Shown piece after piece: positions 34,155 to 43,737 of a stretch of 64,000 bases of DNA. The stretch is from Motiliproteus sp036960405 (GTDB lineage: Bacteria; Pseudomonadota; Gammaproteobacteria; Pseudomonadales; Balneatricaceae). Numbering within the stretch: position 1 is the first letter of the stretch; each line of letters opens with the position of its first letter. The notes under the pieces were generated by a model. That model was not told the DNA's origin. It worked only from the letters and a program-made list of their open reading frames with translations, and made no database searches. The stretch spans positions 6,628-70,627 of the forward strand of contig JBALWS010000010.1 of assembly GCA_036960405.1 (NCBI GenBank). The letters run 5' to 3'. The position numbers and the translations under genes are program-made.

Positions 34155-35116
34155 TCTGCGTTGCCTGCATCAAATTGGTTACCGGCGCGGAACAGGTCTT
34201 GGTTGCCGTTGAGCAGAGTTTTGACCGGTTGTTTTGTTTTACCAGGAATCTGCAACCGGGTTAGCCGGAGAATGCCGTTACCGGTGGCTACGGCTAACCC
34301 TCGGTTGTCTGCGTTGATTAAGCTTCCTGGTGACTGGTCGCTGTTGCCATCTTCAACCTCCGCTTCCCATATGCGTATACGTTCATCATTAAGTCGGCTG
34401 AACGCGACTCTGGAGGGATTTAAACCGCGAATCTTACGACATAGTTGCTCAGCGCTATGCCGCCAATCGAGTTCGCTTTCTTCCTTTTCGAGTTTATGAG
34501 CATAGTTGGCGTTTTTGTCATTCTGAGAGGTGGGAATGGCTTTCCCACCGGCGAGTTGCTCGATAGTTTCGAGTAAGGCCGTAGAGCCTAAGCCCATTAA
34601 GCGTTCGCCCAGTGTTCCCGCCGTATCATGCTCATAAATTGGGCAAGATTGGATGTAGAGCATATCCCCTGTGTCTAAGCCTTCGTCCATCTGCATGATG
34701 GTGACGCCGGTCTGTTGGTCGCCGGCCATAATTGCCCGCTCGATAGGGGCTGCTCCGCGCCAGCGCGGCAGCAGTGAGGCGTGCACATTGATGCAACCCA
34801 GCTTTGGAGTCTCAAGAACCACTTTGGGTAACAGCTGACCGTAGGCGACCACTACCATCAGGTCGGCATCGAACCGGGCCAGCATCTGCTGCTCGTCGTC
34901 AGACTTGAGGCTCAGGGGTTGGCAGACGGTGATACCGGTCTGCTGCGCCAACTGTTTGACTGGGCTAGGTATTAATTTTTTGCCCTTTTTGCCACTCTTG
35001 TCGGGTGGTGTATAAACCGCCACCACCTGGTGCCGACTGTTGATCAGGGCTTCAAGATTGGCGGCGGCAAACTCGGGGGTGCCGGCAAATACGATACGCA
35101 GCGGCGGATTTTGCAT
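34151..35116 (-). CDS. fmt: Methionyl-tRNA formyltransferase
   Basis: A 321-residue enzyme with the N-terminal formyl-transferase fold (LRIVFAGTPEFAAANLEALI), the catalytic HASLLPRWRGAAPIERAI with DQQTGVTIMQMDEGLDTGDM, and a C-terminal beta-barrel that binds tRNA. It formylates initiator Met-tRNA. It lies 53 bp after def (the deformylase acting on the product of initiation) and overlaps rsmB, as in most proteobacteria. Confidence 0.97.
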   Translation of the reverse strand: MQNPPLRIVFAGTPEFAAANLEALINSRHQVVAVYTPPDKSGKKGKKLIPSPVKQLAQQTGITVCQPLSLKSDDEQQMLARFDADLMVVVAYGQLLPKVVLETPKLGCINVHASLLPRWRGAAPIERAIMAGDQQTGVTIMQMDEGLDTGDMLYIQSCPIYEHDTAGTLGERLMGLGSTALLETIEQLAGGKAIPTSQNDKNANYAHKLEKEESELDWRHSAEQLCRKIRGLNPSRVAFSRLNDERIRIWEAEVEDGNSDQSPGSLINADNRGLAVATGNGILRLTRLQIPGKTKQPVKTLLNGNQDLFRAGNQFDAGNAE

Positions 35117-35169
35117 GGTCTGGCCTTATTTCAACCAGGCCTGCTAGGGCCTGGGTAGGGATGTGGGTA

Positions 35170-35682
35170 TCAGGCCTGCTCTTCCTGACGATGTTTCTTT
35201 TCCAGTTTCTTGCGGATGCGGTTGCGCTTTAGCGGTGAGACATAGTCGACAAACAGTTTGCCCTCGAGGTGATCCAATTCATGCTGAATGCAGACCGCCA
35301 GCAACCCTTCGGCTTCCAACTCGAAAGGCTGGCCATCGCGGTCTAGCGCTTTGAGAAGGATATGGTTGGCCCGTTCGACGGGTTCATAATAGCCGGGGAC
35401 GGACAGACAGCCTTCGTCGGACTGCTCCCGCTCATCGTCAAGAATGTCGTACTCGGGGTTGATCAGCACCAAAGGTTCGCTTCGATCATCGCTGATGTCG
35501 ATAACCACCAGTCGTTGATGAATGTTGATCTGAGTGGCCGCTAAACCGATGCCTGGTGCTTCGTACATGGTTTCAAACATATCGTCGATTAACTTGCGTA
35601 GACTGTCATCGACGTTTTTAACCGCTGTGGCACGTGTCCGCAAGCGAAGGTCAGGAAACTCAAGAATATCTAATAAAGCCAT
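35170..35682 (-). CDS. def: Peptide deformylase
   Basis: A 170-residue type I peptide deformylase with the three active-site motifs GIGLAATQ, EGCLSVPG (cysteine metal ligand) and QHELDHLEGKLF (two histidine ligands and the catalytic glutamate). It removes the formyl group from nascent chains. It is divergent from the LysM gene across 263 bp, which must hold promoters for both units; no clear operator was noticed there. First gene of def-fmt-rsmB-trkA-trkH. Confidence 0.98.
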   Translation of the reverse strand: MALLDILEFPDLRLRTRATAVKNVDDSLRKLIDDMFETMYEAPGIGLAATQINIHQRLVVIDISDDRSEPLVLINPEYDILDDEREQSDEGCLSVPGYYEPVERANHILLKALDRDGQPFELEAEGLLAVCIQHELDHLEGKLFVDYVSPLKRNRIRKKLEKKHRQEEQA

Positions 35683-35945
35683 AATAAAACAACGGGTTAG
35701 TGACTAATGGTGAGAGGTGAAAAGTGCCGTTTGAGGCCTAAAGGCTATTATACTGTTTACTTCTGCACATTCCATAGCAAGAATACGAGGTTATACCGCT
35801 AGTTAGGTGATCACTGAAGCGCTGCCAAGGCAAGAACGGGTAGGGATTTTTCAGACACCGCTGAGCTTTAGCTAGTTTGTTGTTGGCCGATACCCTTAAT
35901 TGTTCGTCCGGGGTTCACCCAAGGCTTGTTTAAAAGGGATTTACC

Positions 35946-36974
35946 ATGAGAAGACTGTTGTTCGCCATCGTTGCTAGCTTGCTGGTTATTTCCAGTGTTC
36001 GGGCGGATGTCATCGAGTTGGCCGATAGCCATCCAGACCAATATACCGTGGTTAAAGGCGATACCCTGTGGGATATCTCGGGCCAGTTTTTGAAAAGCCC
36101 CTGGCTCTGGCCCAAAGTCTGGAGTGTCAATCCACAGATTGATAATCCACACCTGATCTATCCGGGTGATGTGATCTATCTGGTTTATGTCAATGGTAAG
36201 CCGCAATTACGGCTCAAGCGTGGTCCGCGTAAGCTGTCTCCGGAAATTCGCCGCACCCCGCTGGCTCAAGCGATCCCTACCATCCCGTTACAAGATATCA
36301 AGAGTTTCCTGTCTGATAACCTGATTATGGATCGCGACGTGCTTGAGCGAGCTCCCTACGTGGTCGCAGGGGTCAATGACCGCATCGTTTCCGGTGCTGG
36401 AGACCGGGTGTATGCTCGCGGTGAGTTGAGCGCTGATGAGCAGGGGCAACAGTTCTTTGGTCTGTACCGGCCAGCACGTAGTTATACCGACCCCGATACC
36501 GGTGAGGATTTGGGTTTTGAGTCGCAGAGTATTGGCACCGGATACTTGCAAGCAGTGGACAAAGATATTCTGACGCTGAAGTTGAAGCACACCTCCCAAG
36601 AGGTCCGGATAATGGACCGGGTATTGCCAACGCCGGAAGGCGCAATCCAATCGGTTTTTTATCCATCGGTCACTGACGAGCCGCTCAAAGGGCGTATTCT
36701 GTCGGTACTCAGAGGGGTGGATAAGATTGGTCAGTACGATGTGATTGCGATCAATCGTGGCGAGCGTGAAGGGGTTAAGGCGGGTAATGTGTTTTATGTC
36801 TACAAAGTCGGTGAGACCGTCGTCGATCCGGTGACCAAAGAGACTATTACGCTTCCCTCCGAGCGTGCTGGCTTGGTGATGGTATTCAAGCCCTTTGAGA
36901 AGATCAGCTACGCGCTGGTGATGCGCGCCAGAAGCAGTTTGGCGGTTATGGATGAGGTCCGCTCCCCGCGATAG
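35946..36974 (+). CDS. LysM-domain exported protein
   Basis: A 342-residue protein with a Sec signal peptide (MRRLLFAIVASLLVISSVRA, cleaved near residue 21) followed at once by a LysM peptidoglycan-binding domain (QYTVVKGDTLWDISGQFL, with WPKVWSVNPQIDNPHLIYPG). The remaining 250 residues form a beta-rich region with no enzymatic motif recognised. Homologues sit beside dprA in many gammaproteobacteria. A periplasmic, wall-associated role is inferred. It starts the rightward lysM-dprA-purE-tsaC-hemF-aroE group, 35 bp before dprA. Confidence 0.9.
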   Translation: MRRLLFAIVASLLVISSVRADVIELADSHPDQYTVVKGDTLWDISGQFLKSPWLWPKVWSVNPQIDNPHLIYPGDVIYLVYVNGKPQLRLKRGPRKLSPEIRRTPLAQAIPTIPLQDIKSFLSDNLIMDRDVLERAPYVVAGVNDRIVSGAGDRVYARGELSADEQGQQFFGLYRPARSYTDPDTGEDLGFESQSIGTGYLQAVDKDILTLKLKHTSQEVRIMDRVLPTPEGAIQSVFYPSVTDEPLKGRILSVLRGVDKIGQYDVIAINRGEREGVKAGNVFYVYKVGETVVDPVTKETITLPSERAGLVMVFKPFEKISYALVMRARSSLAVMDEVRSPR

Positions 36975-37009
36975 CCCAATCCTACACCGCTGCCGATCAA
37001 GGATGATCT

Positions 37010-38164
37010 ATGCAGCCGACTCATCGTTACCTGCAACCCGAGCAGTGCCTCTGGTTGCAGTTGTCCCAAATCCCAGGCTTAGGCCCGGTTACGCTCAAGC
37101 AGCTTTGGCAGGCGTTTGGCTCTGCCGAGGCGATTCTTGATGCTTCGCGGCAGCAATTGCTCCAACAAGGGCTGCGCCGTTCACTGGTTGATGCCCTTAG
37201 CAATCCCGCTCTTCCGCTCCCCAACAGAGCACGGATTGAAACGGTTGATAGTTGGCTGGCAGAGCTCAACCACCACCTGCTTACTTTAGATGACCCGCTC
37301 TACCCGCAATCATTGCGTGAGATCGCTGATCCGCCACCGTTGTTGTATCTGGTGGGTGATGCAGCGCTGTTGAGCCTGCCCCAGATCGCGCTGGTTGGCA
37401 GTCGCAATGCCACCATCCAAGGGTTGGAAGATGCCCAAGCCTATGCCCGCTATCTATCCAAGCAAGGGTTGGTTCCTACCAGCGGCCTGGCGCTGGGCAT
37501 TGATGCGGCGGCCCATGCCGGTGCACTCGATGGTATGGGGCTAACCGTTGCGGTGCTCGGAACCGGGGTGGATCGTATCTACCCGGCTCGGCACCATGGC
37601 TTGGCACAGCAAATTGTTGAGCAGGGCGGGGTGCTGGTTTCTGAATTGCCACTGGGAACCCCAACCCGGGCGCAAAACTTTCCCAAACGTAACCGGATTA
37701 TCAGCGGCTTGAGTGTAGGGGTGCTAGTGGTTGAAGCGGCGTTGAAAAGTGGCTCTTTGATTACCGCCAGGCAAGCGTCGGAACAGGGGCGAGAGGTGTT
37801 TGCGCTACCGGGATCGATCCACAACCCATTAAGTAAAGGCTGTCATAGTTTGATTCGTCAGGGTGCCATATTGGTCGACTCTGCTCAGCAGATACTGCAA
37901 GAACTGGCTCCTCAGCTACCATTGATCGATTCGTTGGGGTGCGTTACAGATGAGCCTCAAGCGGAGCTAAGCCTGGCAGGCTTGTCTGCATTAGAGCGAC
38001 AGTTGCTGGATGTGACAGGCTATGAGGTGACCTCGCTGGACCGGTTGGTATTACGATCAGGATTGCCCATCGAGCAGGTCCAAGCCGAGATGCTATCGAT
38101 GGAGTTACAGGGCTGGGTAGCCTCTGTCCCCGGCGGCTATCAGCGTACTCGGTTTGATCGATAG
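37010..38164 (+). CDS. dprA: DNA-processing protein DprA (Smf)
   Basis: A 384-residue protein: an N-terminal SAM/HhH-like region (LSQIPGLGPVTLKQLWQAFG), the Rossmann DprA core with GSRNATIQGLEDA, SGLALGIDAAAHAGAL, AVLGTGVDRIYPARH and FPKRNRIISGL, and a C-terminal winged-helix DML1-like domain. DprA binds incoming single-stranded DNA and loads RecA in transformation; it is also kept in species not known to be competent. It follows the LysM gene by 35 bp. Confidence 0.96.
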   Translation: MQPTHRYLQPEQCLWLQLSQIPGLGPVTLKQLWQAFGSAEAILDASRQQLLQQGLRRSLVDALSNPALPLPNRARIETVDSWLAELNHHLLTLDDPLYPQSLREIADPPPLLYLVGDAALLSLPQIALVGSRNATIQGLEDAQAYARYLSKQGLVPTSGLALGIDAAAHAGALDGMGLTVAVLGTGVDRIYPARHHGLAQQIVEQGGVLVSELPLGTPTRAQNFPKRNRIISGLSVGVLVVEAALKSGSLITARQASEQGREVFALPGSIHNPLSKGCHSLIRQGAILVDSAQQILQELAPQLPLIDSLGCVTDEPQAELSLAGLSALERQLLDVTGYEVTSLDRLVLRSGLPIEQVQAEMLSMELQGWVASVPGGYQRTRFDR

Positions 38165-38300
38165 AGTTGAAACTGTTCGCCAGTTAAAGCCACGTGCGGA
38201 TGGGGTGAAAACAGCTCACTTGAAAGCCGCCCGCGAGTAGGGTAGTTTTCCGCACTTACATTTTTACGACCCGATTCCCCAATCTTATATCGAGGCCACT

Positions 38301-38807
38301 ATGTCCAAGCCCTTTATTGCAATTCTGATGGGATCAGATTCTGATCTGCCTGTTATGGAAGCTGCTACCACGGTACTTAAGCAGCTAGAGGTGCCGTTCG
38401 AGATGAAAATCTCCTCGGCACACCGTACCCCGGTAGCGACTCACGACTATGTGGTCGATGCGGATGCACGCGGCTGTGTGGCATTTATCTGTGCGGCAGG
38501 CATGGCGGCTCACCTAGCTGGTGCCGTAGCAGCGAATACCCTGAAGCCGGTTATCGGCGTGCCGATCAACTCGTCACTCGACGGGCTGGATGCGTTGTTG
38601 GCAACCGTTCAGATGCCGGCTGGCATTCCGGTTGCAACCGTTGCGATCGGCAAGGCCGGTGCCAAAAATGCGGCTTACCTGGCTGCGCAGATTCTCGCTT
38701 CGCTGGATACTGGCCTACGTCAGCGTCTGATCGACGAGCGCCGCGCCAATACCGAAGCGGTACTGGCCAAAGATAGGGCGTTGCAGGAGCGCTTGGCTAA
38801 CGGTTGA
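38301..38807 (+). CDS. purE: N5-carboxyaminoimidazole ribonucleotide mutase
   Basis: A 168-residue class I PurE with the signature ILMGSDSDLPVMEAA and SSAHRTP, and AGMAAHLAGAVAA. It converts N5-CAIR to CAIR in purine synthesis and normally works with PurK. PurK is not encoded next to it here; instead tsaC follows after 19 bp. A 136-bp gap separates it from dprA, with room for a promoter. Length and motifs are typical. Confidence 0.96.
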   Translation: MSKPFIAILMGSDSDLPVMEAATTVLKQLEVPFEMKISSAHRTPVATHDYVVDADARGCVAFICAAGMAAHLAGAVAANTLKPVIGVPINSSLDGLDALLATVQMPAGIPVATVAIGKAGAKNAAYLAAQILASLDTGLRQRLIDERRANTEAVLAKDRALQERLANG

Positions 38808-38826
38808 TCCGTTAGTTGCTCGCGTC

Positions 38827-39387
38827 ATGAATTATTGGCGTATCAAGCAAGCCGCCGCGGCACTGCGTCGTGGCGGTGTGATCGGCTACCCGACCGAAGC
38901 TGTCTGGGGGTTGGGTTGTGATCCTTATCAGCGCGACGCAGTCGAACGGTTGCTGGCATTAAAACAGCGGCCGGCTCACAAAGGCTTGATCCTGGTGGCG
39001 GCCGATATCGATCAGCTCGATGAGTTGGTCCGACCTTTAAATTCTCAGCAGCAAGCACTGCTACAAGGCAGCTGGCCTGGGCCGACTACCTGGTTATTAC
39101 CCGATCCTGACAATCTGATCCCCCGTTGGATTAAAGGCGATCATGGCAGTGTTGCGGTGCGAGTGAGCGCTCACCCTCAAGTCGCAGCCTTATGCCGTGC
39201 CTTTGATGGTCCGTTGGTGTCTACATCGGCCAATCTGGCAGGTGATGAAGCTGCTCGTAGCGGCACTGCGGTACGCCAAATGTTTGGTCGAGCGTTGGAC
39301 TATCTGTTGCCCGGTGGGCTGGGTGGCCATGATCAGCCCTCAGCTATCCGCGACCTGAGCAGTGGTGCTACGCTGCGCAGAGGCTGA
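38827..39387 (+). CDS. tsaC: Threonylcarbamoyl-AMP synthase TsaC (YrdC)
   Basis: A 186-residue YrdC/Sua5-domain protein of the short TsaC type: GGVIGYPTEAVWGLGCDPY, ALKQRPAHKGLILVA, WPGPTTWLLP and PLVSTSANLAG. It makes threonylcarbamoyl-AMP from threonine, bicarbonate and ATP for the t6A modification of ANN-decoding tRNAs. It lies between purE and hemF, in the same order as in many Pseudomonas-like genomes (dprA-tsaC-hemF-aroE). Confidence 0.96.
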   Translation: MNYWRIKQAAAALRRGGVIGYPTEAVWGLGCDPYQRDAVERLLALKQRPAHKGLILVAADIDQLDELVRPLNSQQQALLQGSWPGPTTWLLPDPDNLIPRWIKGDHGSVAVRVSAHPQVAALCRAFDGPLVSTSANLAGDEAARSGTAVRQMFGRALDYLLPGGLGGHDQPSAIRDLSSGATLRRG

Positions 39388-39456
39388 GCGATCACTCTCC
39401 CATATCAGGTCGTTGCCTTCGTTCGACCCGCAACCGCATAACAACACAGGAGCGCC

Positions 39457-40377
39457 ATGATGGTCGCAGTGGATATCCAACCCGTAGTGGAATTTATGCA
39501 GCAGTTGCAGGATCAGATCTGTAGCGAGCTGGAAGTGGCCGATGGCCGGGCGACATTTCTGCAGGACAGTTGGGATAAGCCAAGCGGTGGCGGTGGTCGT
39601 TCGCGGGTGATGACCGACGGTGCGGTATTCGAAAAAGGCGGAGTTAATTTCTCCCACGTTCAAGGCGGTAACATGCCCGCCTCGGCGACCGCGCACCGCC
39701 CCGAACTAGCAGGTCGCAGCTACCAGGCGGTTGGGGTATCGCTGGTGATGCACCCTGACAACCCTTACGTGCCGACCTCGCACGCCAATGTGCGCTTTTT
39801 TATTGCCGAAAAAGAGGGCGAAGCGCCGATCTGGTGGTTTGGTGGCGGCTTCGATCTGACCCCTTGTTACGGCTTTGAGCAGGATTGCCGCGATTGGCAC
39901 CAAGCTTCAAAGGATATCTGCGATCGCTTCGGACCTGAACTCTACCCGCAGTACAAAGAATGGTGCGATCGTTATTTCTACCTTAAACACCGCGACGAGC
40001 CGCGTGGTATTGGCGGGTTGTTTTTTGATGACCTGAATGAGCCCGGTTTCGACAGCTGCTTTGAGTTCGTCAAGGCGATCGGTCGAGGCTATCTCAATGC
40101 CTACCTGCCACTGGTACAGCGACGTAAAGATACTCCTTACAACGAAGCCGAGAAGCGTTTTCAGCGCTACCGTCGGGGACGTTATGTCGAGTTTAATCTG
40201 GTGTTTGATCGTGGCACCCTGTTTGGGCTGCAGTCGGGTGGTCGAACCGAATCGATCTTGATGTCGCTGCCGCCCGAAGTGCGCTGGGAGTACAACTACC
40301 AAGCCGAGCTTGGTAGTGAAGAAGCCCGCTTAACCGATTATTTTTTACAGCCGCGTGACTGGCTGGCTGAGGGATAA
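39457..40377 (+). CDS. hemF: Oxygen-dependent coproporphyrinogen-III oxidase
   Basis: A 306-residue HemF. Conserved segments include WDKPSGGGGRSRVMTDGAVF, ARPE-like TAHRPELAG, WWFGGGFDLTPCYGFEQDC and PRGIGGLFFDDLNEPGFDSC, plus YVEFNLVFDRGTLFGLQSGG. It decarboxylates coproporphyrinogen III to protoporphyrinogen IX using O2, indicating an aerobic haem pathway. The ATG codon pair at 39457/39460 makes the exact start uncertain by one residue. It is followed 3 bp later by aroE. Confidence 0.97.
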   Translation: MMVAVDIQPVVEFMQQLQDQICSELEVADGRATFLQDSWDKPSGGGGRSRVMTDGAVFEKGGVNFSHVQGGNMPASATAHRPELAGRSYQAVGVSLVMHPDNPYVPTSHANVRFFIAEKEGEAPIWWFGGGFDLTPCYGFEQDCRDWHQASKDICDRFGPELYPQYKEWCDRYFYLKHRDEPRGIGGLFFDDLNEPGFDSCFEFVKAIGRGYLNAYLPLVQRRKDTPYNEAEKRFQRYRRGRYVEFNLVFDRGTLFGLQSGGRTESILMSLPPEVRWEYNYQAELGSEEARLTDYFLQPRDWLAEG

Positions 40378-40380
40378 ATC

Positions 40381-41208
40381 ATGACCGACCAATACGCTGT
40401 CGTAGGAAACCCAATCGGCCATAGCAAGTCGCCGTCGATCCATGGCTTGTTTGCTCAGCAATGCGATCAGGATATCAGCTACCAGACACTCGAAGCGCCG
40501 CTGGATGGTTTTGCCCAAGCGGTGTTGACCTTCTTCGCCAAAGGCGGCGGAGGGCTTAATGTGACCGTGCCGTTCAAGCAGGACGCCTGGAAAATGGTTA
40601 GCAGCCTGACGCCACGGGCGCGGCTGGCCGGAGCGGTGAATACCCTCTATCGCGACAAGGCTGGTCAGTTGTGCGGTGATACCACGGATGGCGTGGGTCT
40701 GGTCAACGATATCGTGGCCAATCATCAGGGCCGAATCGAGGGGCAGCGGGTACTGGTGTTGGGCGCGGGTGGCGCAGTACGTGGCGTGTTGGAGCCACTG
40801 CTGCAGCAACAGCCCAAGACTTTGCTGATCGCCAACCGTACCGCTTCCAAGGCACAGCAACTGGCACAAGACTTTGCCAGCCAGGGTTCGATCAGCGGCT
40901 GTGGCTTCGATGCCATAGAAGGACAATACGACCTGATTATCAACGGCACCTCGGCCAGTTTGCAGGGTGAACTGCCGCCGTTACCGCTGGGTGTGCTGGC
41001 CACTGGTGGCTGGTGCTACGACATGATGTACGGCGCCGAGCCGACCCCTTTTACCGTTTGGGCGCAACAGCAGGAGGCGGCTAAAGCACTCGATGGACTG
41101 GGTATGCTGGTCGAGCAGGCCGCCGAATCGTTTTATATTTGGCGTGGAGTGCGACCGCAAACGGCGGCCGTCATCGCCGAGGTCAGGAAAAAACTCTTAG
41201 CTTTATAA
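40381..41208 (+). CDS. aroE: Shikimate dehydrogenase (NADP+)
   Basis: A 275-residue enzyme with the shikimate-binding NPIGHSKSPSIHGLFA, the catalytic-lysine segment GLNVTVPFKQDAW, and the NADP-binding loop VLGAGGAVRGVLEPLL with NRTASKA, which favours NADP. It reduces 3-dehydroshikimate in aromatic amino-acid synthesis. It directly follows hemF (3 bp), consistent with co-transcription. Length matches E. coli AroE. Confidence 0.97.
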   Translation: MTDQYAVVGNPIGHSKSPSIHGLFAQQCDQDISYQTLEAPLDGFAQAVLTFFAKGGGGLNVTVPFKQDAWKMVSSLTPRARLAGAVNTLYRDKAGQLCGDTTDGVGLVNDIVANHQGRIEGQRVLVLGAGGAVRGVLEPLLQQQPKTLLIANRTASKAQQLAQDFASQGSISGCGFDAIEGQYDLIINGTSASLQGELPPLPLGVLATGGWCYDMMYGAEPTPFTVWAQQQEAAKALDGLGMLVEQAAESFYIWRGVRPQTAAVIAEVRKKLLAL

Positions 41209-41277
41209 CCCTTTACCTTGCCTCCCCGGTCGTCGCTTGTTATTTATGGTGACAATGATCTGTTTGGGGAGATAAAC

Positions 41278-43650
41278 ATGGATTCTGCCACGCGGCTGGA
41301 CGTCGATCAGCTTTATCGTACCTGTAACCCTGAGTTGCTACCGTTCAAAACCACCGAGACGCTGGAAGATTTTACCGGCATATACGGTCAGGAGCGGGCG
41401 GTCGAGGCGATGGAGTTCGGGATCGGCATGCACCGACCCGATTACAACCTGTTTGTGATGGGGCACTCGCAGAGTGGCCGCTTCTCTTTCGTGATGGACA
41501 CCCTTAAGCGGGAGGCCAAAAAGGCCAAGAAACCACTCGATTGGTGTTACCTCAATAACCTGTCTGATCTGCGCCACCCCCAAGCGTTTTATTTTGCCCC
41601 GGGCAAGGGAGCGGTGTTTAAGAGTGATATCCAGCACCTACTCGAAGGGATCGCATCAGAACTGCCTACGGCATTTGAAAACCCCGCTTATCAACGCGCT
41701 AAAAGCCGTATCGAGCGAGATTTTAACAAACTTTACGATATCGCCTTGGAGCAGGTTGAGAACCGTGCACGCAGCAAGAGCATCGCCCTCTACCGTGACG
41801 CTGGCAGCGTCGGCTTTACTCCGGTATTTGAAGGCCAGGCGATGGATGAGGCGGCTTTCTCGCAACTCGAAGAGGAAGACCGTAACCGGGTCAACGCCGA
41901 TATCGACGAGCTGGAGGAGTTTCTTAACGAATCGCTGACCAGCTTGCCGCAGTGGCGCCGTGAATCCAACGAGAAGCAGAAAAAGCTCGAGCACAGCACC
42001 GCCCGTTCGGTGATGACGCCGATGTTTCAGCCGCTGAAAGAAAAATATGCCTCACAGCCGCGTGTGGTGGGCTATCTGAGCCAGATGGAGGTCGAGCTGG
42101 TTAAGCACGCCACCGACCTGGCGGGCGACGACAAGCTGAGCGATGACCGCACCACCGCTTCCCGGTTGACGCAGTTGGAGCAGCAGTTTGGCGTCAATAT
42201 GATCGTCGACCACCAGAAGACCAAGGGTTTACCGGTGGTGTTCGAGGCCCATCCCAGCTACGACAACCTGTTTGGGCGGATCGAATACAGCGCCGAAATG
42301 GGTGCGATGGTGACCAACTATCAATTGATTCGAGGCGGCGCGTTACACCAGGCCAACGGCGGATACCTGTTACTCGAGGCGGAGAAACTGTTTGAACACC
42401 CGATGGTCTGGTCGGCGATCAAGCGGGCGCTAAAATCGTCCACGTTGAAAATTGAAAACCCGTTTGCCGAGCTGTCGGGGATGAATAACATCACCTTGGA
42501 TCCGGAGCCGGTCGACCTCAAAGTTAAGGTGGTGATCATCGGCGACCGCGAGCTGTATTACATGCTGCAGCAGATGGACCCGGATTTCTCCAAGCTGTTT
42601 CGAGTCGTGGTCGATTTTGATGACGATGTTCCGCGCACAGACGCGTTCATTCGTAGCTACGCTCGGTTGGTCAGAACGCTGTCACAACAGGAAGGCTGTG
42701 CTCACCTGAGTCGTAAAGCCGTGGCCCGCTTGGTTGAGCACAGCTCGCGGATGGCTGAGGATCAAGGCCAGTTATCGGCCCAGATCGGCGAGATGAAAGA
42801 TCTGATCTGCGAGGCCGATTATAAGCGCGAGAAGATCGGCGATGACCTGATTCAGGTCCGCCATATCCAGTTGGCACTTGAAGCCAAGGAGCGCCGCACC
42901 GACCGGCTCAGTACGCGGATGCGCGAAGAGATTATTAATCGCGTGGTGCTGATCGATACCGAAGGGACCGCTGTGGGTAAGTGCAACGGCCTGACGGTGT
43001 TGCAGGTGGGCGAGGTCAGTTTTGGTAGCCCTGCCCGGATTACCGTTACCGTTCATCCGGGCGATAAAGGTATCGTCGATATCGAAAAAGAGGTCACCCT
43101 AGGTCAGCCGATTCACTCCAAGGGGGTGATGATCCTGACCGGTTATCTAGGGCACAAGTACGCTCAAGACTTCGCTCTGTCGTTGTCGGCCAGCATCGCG
43201 CTAGAGCAGTCCTACGGCTATGTTGACGGCGATAGCGCTTCGTTGGCCGAGATCTGCACCCTGATCTCGGCGTTGACCCATACTCCGATCAAACAGAGCT
43301 TTGCCCTGACCGGCTCGATCAACCAATACGGTGAGGTGCAGGCGATCGGCGGCGTCAACGAGAAGATCGAAGGCTTCTTCGATGTCTGTACCGCCAATGG
43401 TTTGACCGGTGAACAAGGGGTGATCATCCCGCAGGCCAATCAGCGCAACCTGATGCTGAAGCAATCGGTGGTACAAGCGGTCGCCGAAGGGGTGTTCCAC
43501 GTTTATACCGTGGCCACCGTCGACCAAGCGTTGGAGCTGCTAACCGGGCGCAAACCCGGGGTTCGCAAACCCGATGGTAGCTTCACCCAACGCTCGCTGA
43601 ATTTTGAAGTGGTCAAGCGGTTAAAGGAGCTGGATAAGGCCAAAGGCTGA
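41278..43650 (+). CDS. Lon-family ATP-dependent protease (LonH/YcbZ-like)
   Basis: A 790-residue protein when started at ATG 41278, which has GGGGAGA just upstream; an upstream start at 41218 lacks a site. The N-terminal half is an AAA-like domain with GIYGQERAVEAMEFGIGM and a P-loop NLFVMGHSQSGRFS where arginine replaces the usual lysine, and GGYLLLEAEKLF as Walker B. The C-terminal third is a Lon S16 protease: the catalytic serine lies in VDGDSASLAEICTLISAL and the lysine in AIGGVNEKIEGFFDVC. Related to E. coli YcbZ; targets are unknown. It follows aroE and is closed by a terminator at 43687. Confidence 0.9.
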   Translation: MDSATRLDVDQLYRTCNPELLPFKTTETLEDFTGIYGQERAVEAMEFGIGMHRPDYNLFVMGHSQSGRFSFVMDTLKREAKKAKKPLDWCYLNNLSDLRHPQAFYFAPGKGAVFKSDIQHLLEGIASELPTAFENPAYQRAKSRIERDFNKLYDIALEQVENRARSKSIALYRDAGSVGFTPVFEGQAMDEAAFSQLEEEDRNRVNADIDELEEFLNESLTSLPQWRRESNEKQKKLEHSTARSVMTPMFQPLKEKYASQPRVVGYLSQMEVELVKHATDLAGDDKLSDDRTTASRLTQLEQQFGVNMIVDHQKTKGLPVVFEAHPSYDNLFGRIEYSAEMGAMVTNYQLIRGGALHQANGGYLLLEAEKLFEHPMVWSAIKRALKSSTLKIENPFAELSGMNNITLDPEPVDLKVKVVIIGDRELYYMLQQMDPDFSKLFRVVVDFDDDVPRTDAFIRSYARLVRTLSQQEGCAHLSRKAVARLVEHSSRMAEDQGQLSAQIGEMKDLICEADYKREKIGDDLIQVRHIQLALEAKERRTDRLSTRMREEIINRVVLIDTEGTAVGKCNGLTVLQVGEVSFGSPARITVTVHPGDKGIVDIEKEVTLGQPIHSKGVMILTGYLGHKYAQDFALSLSASIALEQSYGYVDGDSASLAEICTLISALTHTPIKQSFALTGSINQYGEVQAIGGVNEKIEGFFDVCTANGLTGEQGVIIPQANQRNLMLKQSVVQAVAEGVFHVYTVATVDQALELLTGRKPGVRKPDGSFTQRSLNFEVVKRLKELDKAKG

Positions 43651-43686
43651 GGTTGGCCTGCCGGTTGAGAGAAGGATTAAGCTGAG

Positions 43687-43725
43687 AGCGCCGTTGTTGT
43701 TTAAACACTATACGGCGCTTTTTTC
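43687..43725 (+). terminator. Rho-independent terminator after the Lon-family gene
   Basis: AGCGCCGT (43687-43694) pairs with ACGGCGCT (43712-43719), with a 17-nt loop containing the inner palindrome TGTTTAAACA, and is followed by TTTTTT. The chemoreceptor gene converges from the right and ends 12 bp beyond, so the structure may serve both. Confidence 0.8.
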
Positions 43726-43737
43726 TGAAACTTCCCC

